Source: DATFCK01 sp045809745 (lineage in GTDB: Bacteria > Verrucomicrobiota > Verrucomicrobiia > Chthoniobacterales > UBA10450). Taken from it: a stretch of DNA of 64,000 bases. Both the position numbers and the translations under genes were made by a program. Positions within the stretch are counted from its first letter, which is position 1; every line of letters begins with the position of its first letter. The DNA is taken from the NCBI GenBank assembly GCA_045809745.1, contig JBJMXE010000048.1, positions 7,032-71,031 of the forward strand. The letters run 5' to 3'. A model generated the notes under the pieces. It saw nothing but the letters and a program-made list of their open reading frames with translations, was not told the origin of the DNA and ran no database searches. This document shows positions 16,050-24,171 of the stretch, piece by piece.

Positions 16050-17345
16050 GTGATTGATCGTTATTCGCGCAGTCAGATGCGCAACATCTGGTCCGACCAG
16101 CGGAAGTTCGAGATCTGGCTGGAGATCGAGACGCTGGCCTGCGAGGCCATGGCCGAGCTCGGGCAGATTCCGAAGGAAGACGCTGCCCAGATTCGTGATC
16201 GCGCACGGTTTTCGGTGCCGGAGATCCTCGAGATCGAAAAGCGGACGAATCACGATGTCATCGCCTTCCTGGAAAACGTCGCCGCATCAGTTGGACCGGC
16301 GGCTCGATGGATTCATCAGGGACTCACTTCTTCCGACATTCTGGACACGACGCTGGCGGTTCAGATGACGGAATCGGCCAGAATCCTGTTGGCGGACGTT
16401 CAGGACCTTCGAAAAACAATCGGTGAGCAGGCCCGGCGTTATAAAACAACGCCGATGATCGGACGCAGTCACGGCATCCACGCGGAACCGATCACATTCG
16501 GACTAAAGCTGGCATTGATGTACGATGAATTTGGTCGAGCCGAAGAACGGCTCACTCAAACCATTGAGCGAATCCGGGTGGGAAAGCTAAGCGGCGCCGT
16601 CGGCACGCACGCGCATCTCGATCCGAAAATCGAACAAGTTGTTTGCGAGCGTTTGGGGTTGAAGGCGGATACGATCTCCACCCAGATCGTGCAGCGCGAC
16701 CGGCACGCGGAATTCCTAACGACTCTCGCATTAGTGGCTTCGAGCATCGATCGGTGGGCAACGGAGTTTCGGCACTTGCAGCGCACTGAAGTTCTCGAGG
16801 TAGAGGAGTTTTTTGGCGAAGGCCAAAAAGGCAGCTCAGCCATGCCGCACAAGCGCAACCCAATAACAGGCGAGCGATTGAGTGGCCTGTCTCGAGTGAT
16901 CCGCGGCAATGCGGTGGTCGCACTGGAAAATGTGGCTTTGTGGCACGAACGGGACATCAGTCATTCGAGCGCGGAGCGGATCATCCTCCCTGATTCCTGC
17001 ACGCTGCTGGATTACATGCTGGTGAAACTCCGCGAACTGGTCAGCGGGTTACAGGTCTATCCGGACCGGATGAAAGAAAACCTGGAGCTCACTCGCGGTT
17101 TGTACCACAGCCAAGGGATTCTGCTGGCGCTTACCCGAGCCGGCGTGGACAGAAAAACCGCCTACGAAGCGGTTCAGCGGGCGGCGATGAAAACCTGGAA
17201 AGAGAAAGGGACGTTCGCCGAAAACGCGAAAGCAGAACCGGACATCGCTTCGAAACTGTCCGCGGAAGAAATCGATCGGCTGTGCTCGACCGCCATTCAT
17301 TTCCAGCATATTGACGCGACCTTCAAAGCGCTGGGTTTGAATTAG
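16050..17345 (+). CDS. purB: adenylosuccinate lyase
   Basis: A 431-residue enzyme that cleaves SAICAR and adenylosuccinate to release fumarate in purine synthesis. The start is GTG 16050, giving MIDRYSRSQMRNIWSD, the normal beginning of PurB; the upstream open frame runs through the terminator and is not part of the gene. Recognised stretches: TNHDVIAFLENV, the fumarase-superfamily segment QGLTSSDILDTTLA, the active-site MIGRSHGIHAEP, and the mobile signature loop GSSAMPHKRNPI. Length matches the family. purE lies separately at 27.4 kb, so purine genes are scattered here. Confidence 0.96.
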   Translation: MIDRYSRSQMRNIWSDQRKFEIWLEIETLACEAMAELGQIPKEDAAQIRDRARFSVPEILEIEKRTNHDVIAFLENVAASVGPAARWIHQGLTSSDILDTTLAVQMTESARILLADVQDLRKTIGEQARRYKTTPMIGRSHGIHAEPITFGLKLALMYDEFGRAEERLTQTIERIRVGKLSGAVGTHAHLDPKIEQVVCERLGLKADTISTQIVQRDRHAEFLTTLALVASSIDRWATEFRHLQRTEVLEVEEFFGEGQKGSSAMPHKRNPITGERLSGLSRVIRGNAVVALENVALWHERDISHSSAERIILPDSCTLLDYMLVKLRELVSGLQVYPDRMKENLELTRGLYHSQGILLALTRAGVDRKTAYEAVQRAAMKTWKEKGTFAENAKAEPDIASKLSAEEIDRLCSTAIHFQHIDATFKALGLN

Positions 17346-17464
17346 TAGCTGGCAGCAGCCGGTTCGCCGGGCTCGGTCGCTGCGGGCGATCCACTTCCCG
17401 AAGCACCGCGGCAGGAGTTGTCATTCTGACCCAACCTTTATTGCTATCGCCACGATTACACTTT

Positions 17465-17710
17465 GTGACCGCACCAATCTTATATGTGAAACGCGGCTGC
17501 CCTTACTGCAGAGAAGCAATGGATTACTTGGATGAGCAGAAAGTCGCCTACCAAAAAACGGATGTCGTGGGCAACGCAGCGGCGATGGAAGAGCTGAAAA
17601 CAGCATCGGGCCAGACCAAGACGCCGACGCTCGTCTGCGACGGAAAAGTTTTGGCTAATTTCGGAATCCCGGAGCTGGAAGGTTTTTTGAAGGAACAGGG
17701 GAAGGGGTAG
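17465..17710 (+). CDS. glutaredoxin
   Basis: An 81-residue thioredoxin-fold protein with a dithiol active site CPYC close to the N-terminus (ILYVKRGCPYCREAMDYLDE). The glutathione-binding TPTLVCDG (cis-proline) and the late GIPELEGFL helix are present. GTG 17465 was preferred over the TTG at 17441 because it gives the usual short lead-in to the first strand. It follows purB by about 120 bp and is convergent with the response-regulator gene; nothing nearby tells its substrate. Confidence 0.88.
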   Translation: MTAPILYVKRGCPYCREAMDYLDEQKVAYQKTDVVGNAAAMEELKTASGQTKTPTLVCDGKVLANFGIPELEGFLKEQGKG

Positions 17711-17789
17711 GCGTAGGGCGCGTTTTTGTTCGGCGTCGCGCACACGAACTCGCGAGCTAACGCGCGGCGTTGCTCAGACGAACAATAGC

Positions 17790-20228
17790 CTACCGGATGG
17801 GATCGAGCATCAGCTCTTTGATCTGGGCGAATCGATCGAGCCTAACGTCGACGGTCTCGCATGCAGTGCCATTTTGTTCGTGAGAATTCATGGTCACTCG
17901 AATCGGCTGTCCGCGATCTCTCAGCACGATCTGCGCGATTTGAAACGTGGATGACAATTCGACGCCGGCCAGTTCCAGGTTGGCCAGCAACTGCAAGGTC
18001 ATTGGGGCGCCGGCAGCGGGCGTTAACTGCATTCGGCTGGTTGAATCGATTGGAACAACGCTAACGGCCCCGATCTGCAAAGAGTGCTGAGTGGTCGCGT
18101 CTTTGACCGGCTGCTGTGTCGGCACCAGCCGTACTGTCCGGATTCTCCCCCGGTCGTCGAGACCCACCGGCCCGAGTTTAAATCCAGTTCGGGGAAGGTT
18201 ACTTAACGCGCCGGGGGACAGGACGTGCAGAGACACCTCGCCGGAAGAAGGTCTGGCCCGGATTGAACCCATCCGAAGCTCTGGAGTGAGCTGGACGGAG
18301 ACCACCTCCAAAAACAGCGAAAGAACGACTTCGTTAGGCCCTTCTGACACGACTCGCGTCGCCATGACCTCGGGTTCGGCCGATTTCGGCTGTAGAACAG
18401 GACCTTCGGGGGGCTTCTCCAGCTTCGGCACCAGGACCTCTGCCGCTGGCGCAGCCGGCGGAATCGCAGCCGTCTCTGAGGCCGGTTGTTCAACTGGCCC
18501 GGCGGGTGGTGATGGAACGGCGGGCTTCTCCTCCCAATTTTCTTCTTTCGGCGCGATCTGACGGCGGAGGTTTCCAATCGCCCGTCGTGCCTTATCCACG
18601 ACTGACTCCGATGGCGGGATTCGCTGTTCAGGCTTTGCCGAAGGCGGAGGCGGAGTCGACGGTGGCGGCGAAGCTTTCGGAGCAGCCGGGGGCGTCTTCT
18701 CGACAGGCGGCGCGGGAATGCTCTCCTTGAGCATTCCGCTTGTTTGCGGTGCTGAAATCAAGGACTCGGTAGCCGGAACTGGTTCAACTGTTGGAGCAGG
18801 ATGTTGCTCCGGTAACGTTGTAGGTTCCGCAGGCGGAGGTTGGACTGGCTCAGCGGGTGGCTGCGAAACCGTCGCGGCTGGTGGATCCCGTTCGGCTGGC
18901 GCGGACGCCGGCGCAGAGGGTGTAGCCGCAGGCTGCTCAACCGCCGGCTCCGGTGGACGGTGTTCGGCTCGCGGCGTTGCGGTGGGTGCCGGCAACTTGG
19001 ACGGAGGCGCTGGGGCGGGAGCCGTCACCACTAGCGCAGCCTTGCGAGCTGGAGGAACCTTCTTCGGAACCCTCCGACCTTCCGTCAGCACCTGCTGGAC
19101 CAGACTAACGAGGGACTCGCCCCGAAACGGCTTCTCGATTGTGGCCACGATGTTTTCCAACGTTGCCCCGGCCTGTGCCATTTCCACGACATGGCCCGAC
19201 ATCATCAGAACCGGGATGCGCGCTGTCGCGGAATTTTGCAGCAGACGCCGGCAAACTTCGCCGCCGTTGATATCGGGAAGGCTGTAGTCCAGCAGAACCA
19301 GATCAGGCTGGATCCGGCCGATTTCTTCGATGCCGCTGAGCCCGGTTGGGGCGGTGGTGATCTGGAAATTCGCGCCTGAGGTCGTTAGGACATCCTCCAC
19401 AAATATCAGCAGCATCTCAGTATCGTCGACCAGCACGAGCTTCTTTGCCGGTTGGACGGCGGCCTTTGCCGGCGCTGCTTTCGGGGGAGCCGTTCGCTTT
19501 TTGGGCTTTGGCGGCCTAACTGATTCAATGATCACGTCAGGCCAGTGCTCCTCGATGGTTCGGCGGGTGGACCGGGGCCGCTCGCCTTCGCGCACCTCGA
19601 TCGTGCGCCAGCCAAGCATCTCGCGAAGCGCATCCTCGCCGGATTTACGTCCGACTTCAGCGTGAGTCGGTGTGCCGTGGTTTAAAAGGATTTCGCCTGA
19701 TTTTCCATTTTCGTTGCTTACCTCAACTGCGATGGTGCGGGCGCCCGCGCACTGGGCGATCAGGAGTTCAGCCAGCGACAAGTCTTCCAGCGTTGAGCGC
19801 GTGGTTGCGGTCTCGGATTCTCTCCACGGCCCGAGTAAAGCCTGCACTGCGGCACCAAAATCGTGCACATCGAACGGTTTCTCTACGAACTGAAGAGCAC
19901 CGGCCGAGCGAGTCGATCCAGCCAGTTTGGCGGGCAATTTGCCGGCTATGATGAGGGCGCAGGCGTCGCCATGCGTCTTCTGAATTTTCTGCAGAAATGG
20001 CGTAAGACCCGGAAACGCCGGATCGAAATCGATGACGAACAACTCCGGCTTGAGGGACTTCGCCGCGGCCTTGGCTTCAGTCAGGTTCCGGGCAACATGA
20101 ACCTGATGTGCCGGCGCGAACTTCTTCAAGGCGGAGGTGATCGCCGCCGCCAGCGCATCGTACTCCTCGATGAGGAGGATGCTACCTTGCGACGTTGTCC
20201 CGGAAGGAGAATGAGATGCAGCTGGCAC
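17790..20228 (-). CDS. double-receiver response-regulator-like protein with PATAN-type domain
   Basis: An 812-residue signalling protein. The first receiver-like domain (about 14-135, ILLIEEYDALAAAI, ELFVIDFDPAFPG) is followed by a region resembling the PATAN/DUF4388 domain (about 148-237, LSLAELLIAQCAGARTIAVE, GEILLNHGTPTHAEVG). The second receiver (about 268-386) is canonical, with phosphoacceptor Asp314 in LVLLDYSLPDINGGE and a later EKPFRGESL. A 250-residue Pro/Ala/Glu-rich linker leads to a conserved-looking C-terminal domain (about 640-812). No kinase or output DNA-binding domain is present. The start is GTG at 20228. PATAN-type proteins are often linked to gliding or polysaccharide signalling; that role is inference. 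Confidence 0.72.
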   Translation of the reverse strand: MPAASHSPSGTTSQGSILLIEEYDALAAAITSALKKFAPAHQVHVARNLTEAKAAAKSLKPELFVIDFDPAFPGLTPFLQKIQKTHGDACALIIAGKLPAKLAGSTRSAGALQFVEKPFDVHDFGAAVQALLGPWRESETATTRSTLEDLSLAELLIAQCAGARTIAVEVSNENGKSGEILLNHGTPTHAEVGRKSGEDALREMLGWRTIEVREGERPRSTRRTIEEHWPDVIIESVRPPKPKKRTAPPKAAPAKAAVQPAKKLVLVDDTEMLLIFVEDVLTTSGANFQITTAPTGLSGIEEIGRIQPDLVLLDYSLPDINGGEVCRRLLQNSATARIPVLMMSGHVVEMAQAGATLENIVATIEKPFRGESLVSLVQQVLTEGRRVPKKVPPARKAALVVTAPAPAPPSKLPAPTATPRAEHRPPEPAVEQPAATPSAPASAPAERDPPAATVSQPPAEPVQPPPAEPTTLPEQHPAPTVEPVPATESLISAPQTSGMLKESIPAPPVEKTPPAAPKASPPPSTPPPPSAKPEQRIPPSESVVDKARRAIGNLRRQIAPKEENWEEKPAVPSPPAGPVEQPASETAAIPPAAPAAEVLVPKLEKPPEGPVLQPKSAEPEVMATRVVSEGPNEVVLSLFLEVVSVQLTPELRMGSIRARPSSGEVSLHVLSPGALSNLPRTGFKLGPVGLDDRGRIRTVRLVPTQQPVKDATTQHSLQIGAVSVVPIDSTSRMQLTPAAGAPMTLQLLANLELAGVELSSTFQIAQIVLRDRGQPIRVTMNSHEQNGTACETVDVRLDRFAQIKELMLDPIR

Positions 20229-20368
20229 GAGGGAAACGGCTCAATGGATTGAGCATAGAAAAGACGGGGCTGCCATGTCAAAGTCCGCAGGCGCAAGTTG
20301 CGTGCCGGTTTAGGAGTGGGAGAGGGCTTCCGATCTCCGTCTGGGAAGCACGGCGGGCTCGGGCGTCG

Positions 20369-20449
20369 GCGGAAGCGTCTCGCTTCCGCGGACTTCTATT
20401 CCAGCAGGAACTCCTTCATGCGAAGCTTGTTGCGGCGGGACGCCGCAAC
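20369..20449. repeat. two perfect short palindromes in a spacer
   Basis: GCGGAAGCGTCTCGCTTCCG (from 20369) and GTTGCGGCGGGACGCCGCAA (from 20429) are near-perfect palindromes about 40 bp apart. They lie in the 254-bp spacer between the response-regulator start and the end of the ABC permease gene, and have the same style as the other small repeats here. Confidence 0.6.
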
Positions 20450-20482
20450 CCACGCCAGAGGGGGCCGTGCCTCCCGGAATCG

Positions 20483-21724
20483 CTACTCGTATCGCAAGGC
20501 TTCGATCGGGTCCAAAGATGCAGCGCGGTAGGCAGGGTATAGCCCGAACCCGATGCCGATTGCGGAACAGACAAGTAACCCGGCCAATGCCCATCCGTAG
20601 GGGAAGATCAGGTCCACCTTCAGCCACATGGCCAGTAAATCACCGCCGATTACGCCTAACAAAATGCCGAGAATACCGCCCGCTTCGGAGATAAAGACCG
20701 CCTCGGTCAGGAACTGCCGCAGAATGTCACGGCTCCGGGCGCCGATCGATTTGCGAACTCCAATCTCCTTCGTTCGTTCGGTAACGCTTACCAGCATGAT
20801 GTTCATGATGCCGATACCGGCAGCGACCAGTGCGATGAAGCTGATCACGAAGGCGCCAACCCGAACGTAACCCGCCACCGAAACAAACGCGCTCTTCAAC
20901 GAATCGTTAGTGTAAATCTCGAAGTCGTTATCCTGATTCGCCCGGAGACCGCGGGCGATGCGCATGGCGCTGATCCCCTTATCCAGGGTGCGGCTGTAGA
21001 GCTCGGTGGAAACCGGCTGAGTAGCGATGTTCACGGTTCGATTAGCTTCACCGTGATTTTCGAAAAATCGGGTGATCGGTATAATGCAAAAGTCGTCCTG
21101 ACTCTGACCAAACGAGGTGCCTTTCTCGGCCAAAACGCCAATGACAGTGTAAGTGTGCCCGCTCAACCGGATTACTTTGTTGATCGGCGACTCGTGCGGA
21201 AACAATCGTTTCTCGATCGCCTTGCCGATAACAACCACGCTGCGCGCGAGTTCGACATCTTCTTCGGTTAGGTTGCGTCCGTAGCCGAGGGTGAAAGCGT
21301 TCGCGGTTAGGAAACCCTGATTCGTACCAACAACCGTCAGACTGGGCGTGGTCTTAACTCCGTTGTAAACGGCCTGGCCTTTGAGATCACGGGCGAAGCA
21401 CTTCAGACAGACCTCCGAGGCATCCTGCCGCATCAGCTCGTAATAGCGAAGCGCCTGGCGATACGTGATATTGCGCCGGTTCTGGTACTTCTTTTTCGTC
21501 TCGCCGCCGGCATCGATGTTCACCGGATACTTCGCGAACTGGAATATGTTCGATCCCAGAAAGCTGATCCCGCTTTCGATCGAACTCTGGAGGGCGCCGA
21601 TTGCGGTCATCACCGAGATCACCGAAAACACTCCAATCGTAATGCCGGTCATGGTCAGCGCCGCCCGGAGCTTATTCGCCCCTAACGACGACCAGGCCAT
21701 CACTAATATCTCGCGAAACGGCAT
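20483..21724 (-). CDS. MacB/FtsX-type ABC transporter permease (second)
   Basis: A 413-residue permease with the MacB layout: one N-terminal membrane helix (about 20-42, AALTMTGITIGVFSVISVMT), a large periplasmic MacB_PCD domain (about 50-270), and three C-terminal helices (about 285-400) with the TERTKEIGVRKSIGARSRDI coupling loop. It ends in LDPIEALRYE, the family terminus. It is the last gene of the efflux operon and clearly paralogous to the permease at 21916-23166; the two may form a heterodimer with the shared ATPase. Confidence 0.9.
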   Translation of the reverse strand: MPFREILVMAWSSLGANKLRAALTMTGITIGVFSVISVMTAIGALQSSIESGISFLGSNIFQFAKYPVNIDAGGETKKKYQNRRNITYRQALRYYELMRQDASEVCLKCFARDLKGQAVYNGVKTTPSLTVVGTNQGFLTANAFTLGYGRNLTEEDVELARSVVVIGKAIEKRLFPHESPINKVIRLSGHTYTVIGVLAEKGTSFGQSQDDFCIIPITRFFENHGEANRTVNIATQPVSTELYSRTLDKGISAMRIARGLRANQDNDFEIYTNDSLKSAFVSVAGYVRVGAFVISFIALVAAGIGIMNIMLVSVTERTKEIGVRKSIGARSRDILRQFLTEAVFISEAGGILGILLGVIGGDLLAMWLKVDLIFPYGWALAGLLVCSAIGIGFGLYPAYRAASLDPIEALRYE

Positions 21725-21730
21725 CGTCTT

Positions 21731-21905
21731 TTACCCGCAGATATTCACCACAGAGATCACGGAGACCACGGAGTTAGAGAGATACTTCAAAGGGTTCGAG
21801 CAATCCCGGACCTAACGTGCGGTGAACTTCTATGGCCGCACCGATTACCGTCTCGGTCAGTTGGTTTACCGGCTTCGGCTCTGTGATCTCCGTGCTCTCT
21901 CTGGT
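21731..21905. repeat. inverted repeat of CACAGAGATCACGGAG units
   Basis: ACCACAGAGATCACGGAGAC near 21748 and its complement-like GGCTCTGTGATCTCCGTGCT near 21878 bracket the spacer between the two permease genes of the efflux operon. Units of this kind could pair in the operon mRNA into one long stem. Confidence 0.65.
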
Positions 21906-21915
21906 TCATTTGAAA

Positions 21916-23166
21916 TTATTCATAACGAAGGGCGGTGACGGGATCGAGGCGTGAGGCCGACCAGGCCGGCGCGAAACCGGAAAACAGTCCCGTCATGATC
22001 GACACCACCATGCCGGTGATCACCAGCCCGACAGAGAATTTGACGGGGAAGGACGGGGCGGCTACACCGATGAGGAAGCACATCCCGTAGGCAAATAGCA
22101 ACCCGATCAGTCCGCCTAACATGCACAGCGCGGTGGATTCGATCAGGAACTGAAGCAGGATGGTGCGACGCCGCGCACCGAGCGCCTTTCGCGTGCCGAT
22201 CTCCTTCGTTCGCTCCTTAACGCTCACGAACGTGATATTCATGATCCCGATCGCGCCGACAAATAGAGACAAACCGGTAATGAACAGACCGGCCATCGCG
22301 ATCGTGTTCTTGATCGGATCCAGCGTGCTCTTCAAGGCCTGCTGCTCGTTGATACTGAAATCGTCTTTCTTTTCCGGCGCCAGCCCGCGCACTCTTCGCA
22401 TCAATCCGACGAGCTCATCTTTCGCCTCAGTCATTTTGGTCTTGTCTTTTACCTTCACCAAAATTTCCGCCTCGCTTTTGGCGGTGAAATATTTCTGAAA
22501 CGCGGGTAACGGCATCACCACGATCGAATCGAGACTGAACAGCCCAAGAAACGATCCCTGTCGCGAAATGACCCCCACGACTCGAAACGGCTGGCCGTTG
22601 ATCTGCACGGCCTTGCCGATCGGACTGTCTGCCGGGAACAGCGCATCTGCGACGTCGTAGCCGATCACGCACACGTTGGCGCCGCCGCGCGACTCCAGTT
22701 CGTTGAAAAAGCGGCCTTCTTTGAAGTCGAACGTCGACGTGATGATGTAATCGGAAACGGTGCCGCGGATTAGAACGTTGTTAACCTCGCTGTCCTCAAA
22801 CTTCACGCTGCGGAATACACTCGATGTCGGAATCGCAATCGACAGGTTCGAGTTAGCCGTCTTTTCAATCATACGATTGAGCGGCTCGGCATACTCTGTT
22901 TTGAGCTTCCTTCGGTCGCGATAATTCCACCAGTCATCGACTTTTCTCCAGGGCCACTGGCCGACGTAGAGAACGTCATCGCCGAAAACCGCCATGCTCC
23001 GGTCGAACCCGACCTGAATTCCGCCGATGGCAGTGCCCATCAACGTGACCGCCACGATTCCGATGATCACGCCGAGAGCGGTTAGGGTCGAGCGCGTGAG
23101 ATTCGAACGCATCTGCGCCGCGGCAATCTTCCAGCTCTCGGTTAGTTCGTAGAGAAAACGTTTCAT
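21916..23166 (-). CDS. MacB/FtsX-type ABC transporter permease (first)
   Basis: A 416-residue permease with the same fold plan as its neighbour: an N-terminal helix (about 22-45, TLTALGVIIGIVAVTLMGTA), a periplasmic domain (about 55-280), then three C-terminal helices with KERTKEIGTRKALGARRRTI between the first two. It ends RLDPVTALRYE. Two separate MacB permeases plus a stand-alone ATPase replace the usual fused MacB. The spacer to the ATPase gene (244 bp) carries two dispersed repeats, so upstream and downstream parts of the operon may be expressed differently. Confidence 0.9.
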   Translation of the reverse strand: MKRFLYELTESWKIAAAQMRSNLTRSTLTALGVIIGIVAVTLMGTAIGGIQVGFDRSMAVFGDDVLYVGQWPWRKVDDWWNYRDRRKLKTEYAEPLNRMIEKTANSNLSIAIPTSSVFRSVKFEDSEVNNVLIRGTVSDYIITSTFDFKEGRFFNELESRGGANVCVIGYDVADALFPADSPIGKAVQINGQPFRVVGVISRQGSFLGLFSLDSIVVMPLPAFQKYFTAKSEAEILVKVKDKTKMTEAKDELVGLMRRVRGLAPEKKDDFSINEQQALKSTLDPIKNTIAMAGLFITGLSLFVGAIGIMNITFVSVKERTKEIGTRKALGARRRTILLQFLIESTALCMLGGLIGLLFAYGMCFLIGVAAPSFPVKFSVGLVITGMVVSIMTGLFSGFAPAWSASRLDPVTALRYE

Positions 23167-23170
23167 TCTG

Positions 23171-23195
23171 GGAGGGACACGCTCTGTCGTGTCCC
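23171..23195. repeat. family-B palindrome, copy 1
   Basis: GGAGGGACACGCTCTGTCGT continuing GTCCC, a 25-bp palindrome followed by AAACATTTGGGCG. The same element occurs inverted at 58363-58394 with the same flank, and in both places a family-A repeat lies about 55 bp away. Confidence 0.8.
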
Positions 23196-23248
23196 AAACA
23201 TTTGGGCGTTTGACGGCGCAATCCCCGGCAGTAGCTCCGACAAAGCTA

Positions 23249-23354
23249 TGTCATGCGGAGCGGAGTCGAGCGGCCTCACAAATGCGGTGCACGTCACCCA
23301 AACAGGAGAGATCCTTCGAGTCCGAGCCGGACTGGCACATCGCTCAGGATGACA
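23249..23354. repeat. family-A palindromic repeat, copy 3
   Basis: Opens TGTCATGCGGAGCGGAGTCG and closes with GCTCAGGATGACA. It lies inside the efflux operon between the ATPase and the first permease, so it is transcribed and could fold in the mRNA. Confidence 0.8.
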
Positions 23355-23410
23355 CCTTTGAGCGGCAACGACCTGCGAATGCACGAACATGTTGCACGCG
23401 TATAACGAGA

Positions 23411-24160
23411 TCATATCTCCGTAAGCACCGGTTCGAAGGTCGCGGCAACGGAGTTTTCATCGCTCTCGATTAAGCCGTCTCGCAGATGCACGGTGCGGCG
23501 CGCGTGCACGGCGATATCTCGTTCATGCGTGACCAGAATGATCGTGTTGCCGCGCTGATACAGATCCTCCAGCAGCGCCATGATCTCTTCACCGGTTTTC
23601 GAATCAAGATTTCCGGTGGGCTCGTCCGCCAAAATGATTGAGGGTCGGTTGACCAGGGCGCGCGCAATCGCCACGCGTTGGCGTTGGCCGCCCGAAAGCT
23701 CGTTCGGTTTGTGATGAATGCGATCGCCTAACCCGACCTCCACTAATACCTGGGTGGCCCGGTCTTCGCGTGTTGTTGGATCAATGCCGGCATAGATGAG
23801 TGGAAGCTCAACGTTGCGAAGGCTGGTTGATCGCGGCAGCAGGTTGAATGTCTGAAAGACAAATCCGATCTCGCGGTTTCGAATTGCGGCGAGTTCGTCA
23901 TCGTCCATGTCCGCCACATTCTTCCCGTTAAACTCGTACCGGCCGGACGTCGGAGTATCGAGACAGCCGAGCATGTTCATCAGCGTCGATTTTCCGCTGC
24001 CGCTCGGGCCCATGATGGCGAGATACTCGTTGCGATGGATCTTCAGTGAAACGCCGCGGAGGGCACGGACGAGCTCTTCGCCCATCACGTAATCTTTCGT
24101 GATGTTGTCGATATCGATTACAATCGGGCCGGCCGGCCGGACTGAATTCCGCGTCTCCAT
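23411..24160 (-). CDS. MacB/LolD-type ABC transporter ATP-binding protein
   Basis: A 249-residue ATPase that would power both permeases encoded downstream. Walker A GPSGSGKSTLMNML, Q-loop FVFQTFNLLPRST, signature ELSGGQRQRVAIARAL, Walker B SIILADEPTGNLDSKTG and switch LVTHERDIA are all present. It lies 11 bp downstream of the adaptor gene. The stand-alone form matches the LolD/MacB-ATPase subfamily that drives mechanotransmission rather than substrate passage. Confidence 0.93.
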   Translation of the reverse strand: METRNSVRPAGPIVIDIDNITKDYVMGEELVRALRGVSLKIHRNEYLAIMGPSGSGKSTLMNMLGCLDTPTSGRYEFNGKNVADMDDDELAAIRNREIGFVFQTFNLLPRSTSLRNVELPLIYAGIDPTTREDRATQVLVEVGLGDRIHHKPNELSGGQRQRVAIARALVNRPSIILADEPTGNLDSKTGEEIMALLEDLYQRGNTIILVTHERDIAVHARRTVHLRDGLIESDENSVAATFEPVLTEI

Positions 24161-24171
24161 CTAATCGTTGT

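Noticed and set aside
18718..19287. Gly/Ala/Ser-rich plus-strand frame
   Set aside because: Antisense of the proline/alanine-rich linker in the double-receiver protein; composition explained by that.
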